A stretch of DNA of 64,000 nt. Source: CATOSD01 sp965203135. Its GTDB lineage: Bacteria > Chloroflexota > Dehalococcoidia > Lucifugimonadales > CATOSD01. Location: NCBI GenBank assembly GCA_965203135.1, contig CBDBBO010000003.1, positions 124,001-188,000 on the forward strand. The letters run 5' to 3'. Position numbers and translations under genes: made by a program. Of the stretch, positions 35,687-44,573 are shown one piece after another. Numbering within the stretch: position 1 is the first letter of the stretch; every line of letters starts with the position of its first letter. The notes under the pieces were generated by a model. That model was not told the DNA's origin and did no database searches. It saw only the letters and a list, made by a program, of their open reading frames with translations.

Positions 35687-36495
35687 GCAGTCCGATTTCT
35701 ACCGCCGCCGGAGTCCTGGACCGCTACCTGGAAGGAGAGAGCTTTCTTCACAAGGCCGACGCGCGCGTCAAACTGATAGCCACGCTCGGCTTCATTTTCG
35801 CCACCACATCGGTGCCGCCCGGCAAGTGGCCCGCGTTCGCCATCATGGTGGCGCTGGTCTGGCTTGCCGCGGCGCTTTCCGGCGTAGGCTTGATCCGTGT
35901 CTTCCTGCGCTCGCTGGTCGCGCTGCCCTTCATCCTCATCGCGCTGCCCACGGTGTTCACCAAGCCGGGCGACCTTCTGTTCGACCTTTCGCTGGGCCTG
36001 TTCACGCTGACGGGCACGGTCGAGGGTGTGGAGTTTTTCGCCAGCGTGTTGATCAAGTCTTGGGCTAGCGTCACAGCCGCGGTGGTGCTCACCTCGACTA
36101 CGCCCGCCTTTCAGTTGCTTGCGGCACTCAGGGCACTCAAGATTCCACAAATCCTCGTGGTCGTTGTTATGCTCATGTATCGCTACCTGTTCGTGCTGGT
36201 AGACGAGACACAGCGCATGTTGCGTTCCCGGGCGGCGCGGAGTGCGGGAGTTGGCAGGCGCTCCGGAGGCTCGGTGGTGTGGCGCGCCCGGACCGCCGGG
36301 GGGATGGCGGGATCCCTCTTCATTCGCACCATGGACCGCACGGAGCGCATCTACATGGCCATGCTGGCTCGCGGCTACGACGGCACGATCCGGCTGCGCG
36401 AGACGCCGCCGGTGACCCGCAACGCCGTAGCGGCGACTGTGGTTGCGCTGGCCCTATTCGCGTCCGTCGCCGTATCCGCAAGGGTGCTGATGTGA
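35683..36495 (+). CDS. cbiQ: Cobalt/nickel ECF transporter transmembrane subunit CbiQ
   Basis: EcfT-type coupling protein, 270 residues. The conserved N-terminus VLDRYLEGESFLHKADARVK is present, as are the coupling helices with the two Ala-Arg motifs (MLRSRAARSAG and MAMLARGYDG). No ATG, GTG or TTG lies in frame between the upstream stop (35656) and the conserved N-terminus; the first standard codon, GTG 35812, would delete about 40 conserved residues. I place the start at CTG 35683, which overlaps the cbiM stop as CTGA, just as the next gene overlaps this one as GTGA. Other options are ATT 35695 or a sequence error. Confidence 0.82.
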   Translation: MSSPISTAAGVLDRYLEGESFLHKADARVKLIATLGFIFATTSVPPGKWPAFAIMVALVWLAAALSGVGLIRVFLRSLVALPFILIALPTVFTKPGDLLFDLSLGLFTLTGTVEGVEFFASVLIKSWASVTAAVVLTSTTPAFQLLAALRALKIPQILVVVVMLMYRYLFVLVDETQRMLRSRAARSAGVGRRSGGSVVWRARTAGGMAGSLFIRTMDRTERIYMAMLARGYDGTIRLRETPPVTRNAVAATVVALALFASVAVSARVLM

Positions 36496-37217
36496 TCACG
36501 GAGACGTCGCTGGAGGTGCGGGACCTGCGCTTTGCCTACCCGGACGGGCGGGAGGCGCTGCGCGGGGTCAGCTTCCGGCTCGGCGCCGGCGAAAAGGTGG
36601 CCATCCTCGGCCCGAACGGCGCCGGCAAGTCCACGCTGCTGCTCCACCTCAACGGCTTGTTGCACGGCCGAGGCGACGTTTCGGTTATGGGCGAGCGCGT
36701 GGTCGAGGACGACAAGAAGGCGCTCGCCCGCGTCCGCTCGATGGTGGGCCTGGTGTTCCAGGACCCGGACGACCAGCTCTTTTCGCCAACGGTGTACGAC
36801 GACGTGGCGTTCGGACCCATCTACATGGGACTGCCCGAACAAGAGATAGACGAGCGGGTCGAGACCGCGCTGGGCCAGGTTGGGCTCGAAGGCTATGGCG
36901 CAAGAATGCCGTTCCACCTGAGCGGCGGCGAGAAGAAGCGCGCGGCCATAGCCACGGTCCTGTCCATGCGCCCGCGAGTGCTGGTGCTCGACGAGCCGTC
37001 GGCGGGCCTCGACCCCAGGGCGCGCCGCGGGCTGATAGGCCTTCTGGACGATCTTGACCAGACTATCCTGATTACCACCCACGACATGCATATGGTCAAG
37101 GAAGTGTTCCCACGGTCGATCATCATGGACGGGGGGCTGGTCGTGGCGGACGCCCCCACCTCCGAGATTCTCGCCGACCAGGAGCTGCTCGAGACGCACG
37201 GCCTGGAGCTGCCGTAG
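36492..37217 (+). CDS. cbiO: Cobalt/nickel ECF transporter ATPase CbiO
   Basis: ATP-binding subunit, 241 residues: Walker A GPNGAGKST, Q-loop VFQDPDDQLFSPTVYDDVAFG (typical ECF form, about residues 82-102), signature LSGGEKKRAAIA, Walker B LVLDEPSAGLD and H-loop TTHDM. The GTG start overlaps the cbiQ stop as GTGA, indicating translational coupling. Only one ATPase gene is present, as in CbiMNQO systems. Confidence 0.94.
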   Translation: MITETSLEVRDLRFAYPDGREALRGVSFRLGAGEKVAILGPNGAGKSTLLLHLNGLLHGRGDVSVMGERVVEDDKKALARVRSMVGLVFQDPDDQLFSPTVYDDVAFGPIYMGLPEQEIDERVETALGQVGLEGYGARMPFHLSGGEKKRAAIATVLSMRPRVLVLDEPSAGLDPRARRGLIGLLDDLDQTILITTHDMHMVKEVFPRSIIMDGGLVVADAPTSEILADQELLETHGLELP

Positions 37218-37227
37218 GCTCACTCAG

Positions 37228-39033
37228 ATGAGCGACTTCCTATACCTGGTTCGATACCTGTACGCCTCAATCAGGTGGCGGCTTGCCGCGTGGCTCGGAC
37301 TGGTGGGGGCCGCGTCTCTGCTCGAAGGCATCAGCATCAGCCTGATCCTGCCGATCCTCGCAGGGTCCGCCACCACCACGGACTCCACGCTTTACCAGAC
37401 TCTGACGCGGGGCGCGGAACTGCTGGGGTTGCCCTACAACCTGTGGGTGGCCGTAATCGGCATGGCGGCGCTCTACTCCGCGCGCACGGGCTGCATCATA
37501 CTTCAGGAGGTCGTCGCCGGCAGGATAACCGGCAGCCAGCTCGCCCGCATGAAGGTAGAGCTGGTGGAGAGGGTCTTCAAGGCGGACTACCAGCACGTTC
37601 TGGAGCGGGGTGTGAGCGCATACACCAACGCGGCCACCATCGAGATAGGCAACGTCGCGCAGGTGCTGAACAACTGCGCGCGGTTCATCGTCGCGGTGGC
37701 GTACACCGTTGTCTACGTGGCGCTGCCGCTCGCGATCAACCCGGTGTTCACCAGCGTGGTCATCGTGGTCGGAATTCCGGGCTACTTCCTCATCAAGCGC
37801 GCGTTCGGGCTTGCCGGCAGGTACTCCGTCCGGGCGACCGCAGCCAACGCCTTGCTCCAGTCGCAGCTCGTACAGGCCTTCGGCTCCCTGAAGTATCTCA
37901 AGTCCACGCACGGCAGCGGCAGGGTGACGCGGAGGTTGAGCGCCACCAGCACGGAGCAGGGCGATCTGGAGTACCGGCAAAGGGCGCTGACCGCCTTCGT
38001 GAGCAATGGCGCCGAGCTCTTCTTCATGTTCGTCATAGCCGCGCTGCTGGTCTACTACGTGGAGATCGCGCGCCAGGAGGTGATCGAGATACTCTTCATT
38101 CTCTTCATCGTGCGCCGCGGCATGAACTACGCGCTACAGGCGCAGAGCTCGTTCCAGGGGTTCCTCAGGTATGTCGGCAGCGCGCGCAACTTCCGCGAGC
38201 TGACACGCGAGCTCTCGGACAACGAAGAGCCAGCCGCGGAAGGGGGAAGGGCGCCGGACTTCGACCGCCCCATCACTCTCGACGGCGTTACCTTCCATTA
38301 CGGCGACTCCACGCCGGCCCTGGTCGACCTGTCCCTGGACATTCCTCCACGCAGCACCGTCGCCTTCGTGGGCGCGTCCGGCGCGGGCAAGTCCACGCTG
38401 GCGACGCTGCTGACCGGCATTCTGCCGCCGACGGCGGGCACGGTGCGCGTCGGCGAAACGCCCTACGACGAACTGGACCAGGCGGAGCTAAGGCGACGGA
38501 TCGGCTACGTGACGCAGGAGAGCATCATCTTCAGCGACACGGTGCGGAACAACATCACGCTGTGGGAGGGCGACGGCCGGGAGGTAGACGCGGCGATGCG
38601 AGAGGCGGCGTCGGCGGCGAACATCGCAGAGTTCATCGAGTCGCTGCCGGACGGGTACGACACGCAGCTCGGCGAGGACGGCGTGAACATCTCCGGAGGG
38701 CAGCGCCAGCGCATAGCCATCGCGCGGGAGCTGTACAAGAGCGTCCCTGTCCTGATACTGGACGAGGCCACGAGCGCGCTCGACAGCGAGTCCGAACGTG
38801 TGGTGCAGCAGAGCATCGACTCGCTGCGCGGCGACAAGACGGTCATCGTGATCGCGCACAGGCTCTCGACGGTGAGGAACGCGGACACCATCTTCGTGCT
38901 GAAGGAGGGCCGCGTCGTCGAGCGGGGCGGCTATGCGGAGCTGTACGCGCTCGATGGCGAGTTCACGCGCATGGTGGACGCGCAGTCCGCGTCGCCGGAC
39001 GGGGGGAGCGCCGCTTCTCCTAATCCCGTTTGA
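37228..39033 (+). CDS. ABC-type exporter, fused membrane and ATPase domains
   Basis: 601 residues. N-terminal ~320 residues carry membrane helices of the type IV exporter fold; the C-terminal ATPase has GASGAGKST, TQESIIFSDTVRNNI, SGGQRQRIAIAREL, LILDEATSALDSE and IAHRLSTVRNADT. It probably works as a homodimer, as MsbA/lipid or peptide exporters do. It starts 10 bases after cbiO on the same strand, so it may be in the metal-transport operon, although no functional link is known. Confidence 0.9.
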   Translation: MSDFLYLVRYLYASIRWRLAAWLGLVGAASLLEGISISLILPILAGSATTTDSTLYQTLTRGAELLGLPYNLWVAVIGMAALYSARTGCIILQEVVAGRITGSQLARMKVELVERVFKADYQHVLERGVSAYTNAATIEIGNVAQVLNNCARFIVAVAYTVVYVALPLAINPVFTSVVIVVGIPGYFLIKRAFGLAGRYSVRATAANALLQSQLVQAFGSLKYLKSTHGSGRVTRRLSATSTEQGDLEYRQRALTAFVSNGAELFFMFVIAALLVYYVEIARQEVIEILFILFIVRRGMNYALQAQSSFQGFLRYVGSARNFRELTRELSDNEEPAAEGGRAPDFDRPITLDGVTFHYGDSTPALVDLSLDIPPRSTVAFVGASGAGKSTLATLLTGILPPTAGTVRVGETPYDELDQAELRRRIGYVTQESIIFSDTVRNNITLWEGDGREVDAAMREAASAANIAEFIESLPDGYDTQLGEDGVNISGGQRQRIAIARELYKSVPVLILDEATSALDSESERVVQQSIDSLRGDKTVIVIAHRLSTVRNADTIFVLKEGRVVERGGYAELYALDGEFTRMVDAQSASPDGGSAASPNPV

Positions 39034-39237
39034 AAGGTCAGGTCGACGTATCGCAGGTCGCCAGGCGAACAGCTCCACGTCGTGCACCGTGTACGTCGGC
39101 CGCAGCACGTGGTCGCGCATGAACTCCCGCGCCGTCACATCCCCAAGCCGCACGCTCGTATCCCTCCGGCGCGATTACGGGTAACTGCTCGACGGTGTGC
39201 AAGGGAGGTGCCTTGGCTGTCCGACTATCGTGTTGTG

Positions 39238-41214
39238 TCAGCCATCCGGCGAGCAGAACGGCAATGCAAGATCCGACAAATCATTTTCCGGCACGTATCT
39301 CAGACCCTCGGGTATGCAATCGGTTAGCTGGTTTCCGCTGAGGTACAGATGGCTCAGGTTGGTCAGGCTGCCCAACTCCGGGGGTGCCGGTCCTGTCAAC
39401 AGGTTTCCGCTGAGGTTCAGACGGCTCAGGTTGGTTAGGCTGCCCAACTCCGGCGGTACCGGTCCGGTTAGTTGGTTTCCGTTGAGGTACAGCCATACCA
39501 GGTTGGTTAGGCTGCCCAACTCCGGTGGTATCTGCCCGCTCAACTGGTTGAATCTGAGATTGAAATCAAGCAGGTCGGTGAGGCGTCCGAGCTCCGACGG
39601 TATCTTCCCGCTCAACTGGTTGTCACCAATGACGAGCCATAACAGGTTAGCGAGGTCGCCTAACTCCGTTGGAATTTCCCCGCTCAACTCGTTGCCAAAA
39701 AAGACCAAATGTTTCAGGCGGGTTAGCTTTCCTAACTCCGGTGGAATCGCCCCGCTCAACTGGTTGTCATGGAGGTACAGAAATTCGAGGTTGGCGAGAT
39801 TGCCCAACTCCGGTGGTATCACTCCTGTCAACTGGTTGAAGCCGAGGTAGACGTCAATCAGGTCGGTGAGGCGTCCGAGCTCCGGTGGTATCTGCCCGCT
39901 CAACTGATTTTCCCCAAGGGAGAGCCGAGTAAGGCTTGCAAGGCTTCCCAGCTCCGGGGGTATTTCCCCACTCAATTCGTTGCCGTAGAGGGACAGCTGT
40001 TCCAGACTCGTGAGGTTGCCCAACTCCGGTGGTATGTGCCCGCTCAACCGGTTGTGACGGAGACTCAGTTCAGTGACGCGTAAGTTCGAGTTGACGGAAA
40101 CCCCATACCATTGAGATATGGGCGCGGCGCTCAGCCAATTGTCGTTGTTTTCCCAGCCGGCACCACCCGCCGCGTCATAGAGTGCGGTTAGTACCGCCCT
40201 ATCCGGGGCATCCGAGGCAAAGTCGCAGATCGGCAGTCCGAGGTCCAAGTAATCACTGTCCGGTGTGTCTAGCAAGCCTGCAGGCATACACCCGCTGAAG
40301 CGGTTGCCGTTTAGTCGTAGCCCATGCAAATGAGCAAGGTTGCCCAACTCCGGTGGTATCTGTCCGCTCAGCCGGTTGCCATGGAGGGACAGTGCTGTGA
40401 GGTTTGCGAGGTTGCCCAGCTCTTTCGGTATCTCCCCGCTTAGCTGGTTGTCGGCGAGGGATAGCGCCGATAGTTTGGTGAGGTAGCCCAGTTCCGGTGG
40501 TATCTGCCCGCTCAAGTAATTTGTCTCAAGGGACAGCCAACCGTTCAAATTGATAAGGCGCCCCAACTCTGGGGGTATCTCCCCGGTCAATTCGTTGCTG
40601 GCGAGGAACAGTTCCCTTAGTTCACTGAGATTGCCCAACTCTGGCGGTATCCCTCCACTCAACTCGTTGCTGACCAGGTTAAGTTCTGTGACTCGGCCAT
40701 TAGAATCTGTAGTTACTCCATCCCATTCATCTATCGGGGCGTCGCTCAGCCACTTCAAACTTCTTCGCCAGTTCGGGCCGTCCATCGCGTTGTACAGAGC
40801 AATGAGCGCATCCCTGTCCGAGTCCGGCGAGCCCAAGGGCGTCGGGGAAGCCGTAGGAGCGGGTGTGGATGTAGCAGTGGGTGCAGGGGAAGGCGTGGGT
40901 GTAGGGGTAGGTGTTGCGGTGTGTGTGGGCGTAGGGGAAGGCGTGGGCGTAGGGGAAGCAGTGGGCGTAGGGGAAGGTATGGGTGTTGCGGTGTGTGTGG
41001 GCGTAGGGGAAGCCGTAGGAGCGGGTGTGGGCGTGGCCGTAGTCGGCGTAAGGTCAAGAGAAGGATTCTCCGTCGATACGGATAGTGACGTGGGAGTGGG
41101 GCTGGCGAAACCCTCTGCCACTTTCGAAGTGTCCGGCTCATCGGAGCACCCTGCCAGGAGTACTGCCAGGAGCATCACGCCGGCAACCACGTGACGAGTA
41201 TTCACTTTCGACAC
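39238..41214 (-). CDS. Leucine-rich-repeat lipoprotein, plant-type LRRs
   Basis: 658 residues. GTG 41214 follows GGGAGG by about 6 bases and gives a clean lipoprotein signal (VMLLAVLLAGC, Cys23). Residues ~24-130 are a Thr/Pro/Ser/Ala stalk. Two cassettes follow, each with a helical cap (DRDALIALYNAMDGPNW; DRAVLTALYDAAGGAGW) and plant-type repeats of form LxxLxLxxNxLSGxIPPELGxL: six in the first (~179-322) and eleven in the second (~391-650). Anchored outside the membrane; such proteins usually bind proteins or glycans. Alone on its strand. Confidence 0.9.
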   Translation of the reverse strand: MSKVNTRHVVAGVMLLAVLLAGCSDEPDTSKVAEGFASPTPTSLSVSTENPSLDLTPTTATPTPAPTASPTPTHTATPIPSPTPTASPTPTPSPTPTHTATPTPTPTPSPAPTATSTPAPTASPTPLGSPDSDRDALIALYNAMDGPNWRRSLKWLSDAPIDEWDGVTTDSNGRVTELNLVSNELSGGIPPELGNLSELRELFLASNELTGEIPPELGRLINLNGWLSLETNYLSGQIPPELGYLTKLSALSLADNQLSGEIPKELGNLANLTALSLHGNRLSGQIPPELGNLAHLHGLRLNGNRFSGCMPAGLLDTPDSDYLDLGLPICDFASDAPDRAVLTALYDAAGGAGWENNDNWLSAAPISQWYGVSVNSNLRVTELSLRHNRLSGHIPPELGNLTSLEQLSLYGNELSGEIPPELGSLASLTRLSLGENQLSGQIPPELGRLTDLIDVYLGFNQLTGVIPPELGNLANLEFLYLHDNQLSGAIPPELGKLTRLKHLVFFGNELSGEIPTELGDLANLLWLVIGDNQLSGKIPSELGRLTDLLDFNLRFNQLSGQIPPELGSLTNLVWLYLNGNQLTGPVPPELGSLTNLSRLNLSGNLLTGPAPPELGSLTNLSHLYLSGNQLTDCIPEGLRYVPENDLSDLALPFCSPDG

Positions 41215-41367
41215 CGCTGCCTCCCGACCATCAACCGGTAGCCCATGTGCCTCTTCGACAACGATGGGCTTGCCGGACGGTAGACTCAATGGATGGAGTC
41301 TTCACCGTACAAGACGGGCCATCGGCCGTCGTAGTCCACGATCCTTTAGGACGGACTGGCCAGAACC

Positions 41368-43059
41368 CTACACCTCCTCTATCCCCTTCGTGGCTGAGCC
41401 GTAGATGCCCCAGAAGAACTCGCTTACGTTGCCGAGGCCTCCCGCGACCGCGACGATGAACGAGTCGGGGCTCGCGGCGATGGGCACCTCCACGTCGGGA
41501 TAGTTCTCCAGCCACTGGAGGTCGGGGCGGTCGTACCAGTTGCCCTGCTTGTCCCGCTTGATGTTGCCGTCCCCGTACATGGTCTTGAACGGCAGCCGTG
41601 CGGTGCGGTGCAGGTAGTTGCGCACGTCCGCCTTGTCCCAGCCGGCCTGGGCGATGATGCGTGCGTGGTCGGGCGCCACGAGCAGCGTATGCTGCGCCAA
41701 CACTTTCTTGTTGATGGCGGGGTTGATCTTGCCGCCGGTGAGCCAGTCGCCCATGGGCGCGCTGCCGGTGAAATGCAGCGCGGACGCGGCGCCGTCCAGT
41801 ATGGTCTCAGGGACAGTGCTGGACACGTCCACGATGGACGCCGCGCCGGACACGGCTACGACAGTCACGGCGCTGTCTTCGGGACTGAAGCCGGCGTCGA
41901 CGTGGTGGGGAGTCCAGGGGCTGGCGTCCTCGTTCTCGGCGATGCACATGCTGTACTTGGTGGGCAGGCCCATCGTGTTGATGTCGGCCTCGCCGGGGTA
42001 GCAGTCGCCGATGTTCATCAGGGACAGGCGCAGGGAGCGTCCGATTACGGTGTTGGCGTAGTTTATTGCGCCCGGTCCCATGGCCGCCGTCCCGGCGTTG
42101 ATGCCGAGCCGTTTGGCGATGGGGCCGTTGACCAGGATGAGCGGCGCCTCCGGGACGGTGGACACCTGCATCTCCCGCAGGATACAGTCCGGGTCGGCGA
42201 GCGCCTCCACCGCGGCGATCAGCACTGGCAGGTGCTCTGGCCGACATCCCGCCATTACGGCGTTTATGGCCAGCTTTTCGACGGTGGCAATGCCAAAGCC
42301 GGGCTCCATAATGGAAACAACGTCCTGGGGATCGCGGAGCGTGCCGCCGAGCATCCGCTCCACGGCCTCCGGTGTGGGCGGCACGACGGGGAAGCCGTCG
42401 CCCCAGCCCTTGTCCAGGTACAGGCTGTTCACCGCCTCGACGGTGGACAGGAAGTCTTCGCCGGAGACGGTCAGTGACCCGGCGACGCCGTCGGTGCGCT
42501 GGGCGGGCGCGTCCTCGCTGACGGGATCGAGCAATCCACGCACGATGCCGTCGATCTGCTCGTCGATCATGTCGCGAATCAGATCGTGCTTCTGGCCGGC
42601 GACGACGTGGGGGATGGTGACCGATGGCAGCAGGGGCTGTCCCCAGGCGGATATGCTTGTGCGCCAGGCGGAGGAGAAGCGCTGCGCGACGACGGCGACG
42701 GCGGGCAGGCCCGCCTTCTCGACCGCGACCGTGTCGTGGGCAAGCCACGACGTGCATCCCCCTCAATCGGCGGTGGTGCCGATTACTCCCTGGCACTCCT
42801 CGGCGATGCGGTCGACGTCCTCGTCGGAGGCGACGGTGCGGCCCCAGCCGATGGAGCCGGTGTAGTTGCGAAAGCGCACGTCGGGGAAGCGCTGGCGAAT
42901 CAGCTCGGAGACGCGAGAGAGGACCACGTCTCCGCCGGACTTCTGGTTCCAGTAGAGGCCGATGGTCTTGCCATTTAGGGTGTCCAGCCGCGGTGCGGGA
43001 CGCACCGTCATGCCGGTGTACTTGGATGCGACGGGGTTGAGTACTTCGATGGTTGGCAT
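41368..43059 (-). CDS. UGSC-family selenoprotein with in-frame TGA (Sec), fused to a large C-terminal domain
   Basis: One 563-codon gene interrupted only by TGA at 42765-42763 (codon 99). Both sides are in the same frame with no other stop. The flanking sequence GVIGTTAD-U-GGCTSWLAHD matches the UGSC family (usually D-U/C-GSC-T-S), giving a UxxC redox motif (Sec99, Cys102). The 98 residues before it (IEVLNPVASKY, GKTIGLYWNQKSGGD) and ~60 after (VEKAGLPAVAVVAQRF) complete that domain. A stem-loop suited to a bacterial SECIS follows the TGA. Residues ~165-563 (DKGWGDGFPVVPPTPEAVERM...) form a second domain I cannot name. The ATG has GGAAGG upstream. Cytoplasmic; reaction unknown. Confidence 0.85.
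42733..42751 (-). promoter_or_regulatory. Candidate bacterial SECIS element
   Basis: In the mRNA, GUCGUGG-CUUGC-CCACGAC: a perfect 7-bp stem and 5-nt loop. It begins 12 nt after the UGA and the loop begins 19 nt after it, within the range usual for bacterial SECIS elements. The loop contains no GGU, but bacterial SECIS loops vary. Confidence 0.65.
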
Positions 43060-43248
43060 GGCTTCACCTTCCGTTCGCTTGCGCGCACCGCGTAGAAGCG
43101 CCGCGCTGCCGGTATGCGCCTAACCTTGCCTTGTGCCCCGCGCCCTGTCAAGTGCGGAGGCTGCCGGACGAAACATCGGCCAAGTTGGTAGGGATAACAG
43201 GGCGAATCCACACCGCTGTTTCGCTGTAGTCGCATGCGGGCGTGGGTG

Positions 43249-43254
43249 TATACT
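43249..43254 (+). promoter_or_regulatory. Possible -10 box of the MFS gene
   Basis: TATACT, 63 bases before the chosen start codon. No clear -35. Confidence 0.35.
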
Positions 43255-43316
43255 ACGCTCCCGCACAGGGGTTCCTCTCACCTCTCGCTCTCGCGTGCGC
43301 CCCAGGCTTTCGGTCG

Positions 43317-44564
43317 ATGTCCGGCTACTGGAGATTCGGCGTGGCATCCTTGCTGAGTGGCTCCGCGTGGGCCCGCTCCTTTCGATACAGGGACTTCAGG
43401 CTGCTGTGGGCGGCCTCGTTGTTCCATTCTCTCTGCATGGGAATGGACCACGTGGCCCTGGGCTGGCTGGTGCTGGACATGACCGACTCGCCGTTCATGG
43501 TCGGCGTGGCGTCGGCCGCTCGAATCGCGCCATTCTTCTTTCTGGGCATCCTGTCGGGCGCGGTGTCCGACCGGGTCGACCGGCGCATCTTTCTCAGGGT
43601 GATCGCGTGGGTGGGCGGCGTCATTTCGGGCGCGATGGCGCTGATGCTGCTGACCGACGTGGCGAAGGTGTGGTACGTCATCGCGTTGACGGCGGCGTCC
43701 GGCTGCTTCTGGGCGTTCCTGATGACCGCAAGGCACGCCTACGTCTACGACATAGTGGGGGCCGAACACGCGATGAACGGCCTTGCGCTCAGCTCGATGA
43801 ACCAGCGGATCGGGGGAGTGCTGGGCGCGCTGTTCGCGGGGAGCTTCATCGCCGCCTGGGGACTTGGATACCAGTATGCGGTGATCTGCGCGTGCTATCT
43901 CGCCGCCGCGGGGCTCATGCTGACGATACGCAGCGCCGGCCAGGCCGCGCCCGCGAAACGCGAGTCGGTTCTGCAAAACCTGGCGGGCTACGTCCAGGTG
44001 CTGCGGCAGAACAGCATTTTGCGCTCGATGATGTTCATGACCGCCATCACCGAGGTGTTCGGGTTCACCCACCAGAGCGTGCTGCCCGTGTTCGCTCGGG
44101 ACGTGCTTGAAGTGGGAGCGACCGGCTTCGGGGTGATGTCCGCGGTGCGGCAGGGGGGAGGAGTGCTCGCGCTGGTGCTCCTCGCCGCCGTGGGCAATTT
44201 CAACCGCAAAGGACTTGCGGCGTTCATAATCGTGGCCGGGTTCGGTCTTGGTCAGATGGCCTTCTATCTCACCACCAACCTCGTGGTCTTCCTGGTGATT
44301 CTGGCGTTCATCAACGCGTGCGCCTCGGCTTCGGACATAATCTACAGGACGATTATGCAGTCCAACGTGTCCAACGAGGAGAGGGGTCGGGCCATGGGGT
44401 CCTGGACGCTCAGCATCGGCATGGCGCCGGCGGGCCACCTGGGCATCGGCGCGATGGCGGGCGCGCTGGGAGCGCAGGGCGCCCTGCTGGTCAACGGCGG
44501 CATACTCGCGTTTCTGGCCGTGACGTCGGCGGTGGCGTTGCCCCGGATCCGGCGACTTCCGTGA
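43317..44564 (+). CDS. MFS transporter (MFS_3/EntS-like)
   Basis: About 415 residues with 10-12 hydrophobic segments. Family features are FRYRDFRLLWAASLFHSLCMGM at the first helix, the loop motif GAVSDRVDRR and the second-half SNEERGRAMGSW. It resembles the enterobactin-exporter-like group that expels small molecules. I chose ATG 43317 (MSGYWRFG) because an upstream GTG overlaps the -10-like sequence; no convincing Shine-Dalgarno precedes it, so the start is uncertain. Divergent from the selenoprotein gene. Confidence 0.82.
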   Translation: MSGYWRFGVASLLSGSAWARSFRYRDFRLLWAASLFHSLCMGMDHVALGWLVLDMTDSPFMVGVASAARIAPFFFLGILSGAVSDRVDRRIFLRVIAWVGGVISGAMALMLLTDVAKVWYVIALTAASGCFWAFLMTARHAYVYDIVGAEHAMNGLALSSMNQRIGGVLGALFAGSFIAAWGLGYQYAVICACYLAAAGLMLTIRSAGQAAPAKRESVLQNLAGYVQVLRQNSILRSMMFMTAITEVFGFTHQSVLPVFARDVLEVGATGFGVMSAVRQGGGVLALVLLAAVGNFNRKGLAAFIIVAGFGLGQMAFYLTTNLVVFLVILAFINACASASDIIYRTIMQSNVSNEERGRAMGSWTLSIGMAPAGHLGIGAMAGALGAQGALLVNGGILAFLAVTSAVALPRIRRLP

Positions 44565-44573
44565 TGCTCAAGC

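Noticed and set aside
39034..39237. Short minus-strand segment reading GDVTAREFMRDHVLRPTYTV
   Set aside because: Looks protein-like and could be the last ~35 residues of a lost gene, but it has no stop at a natural end and is too short to assign.
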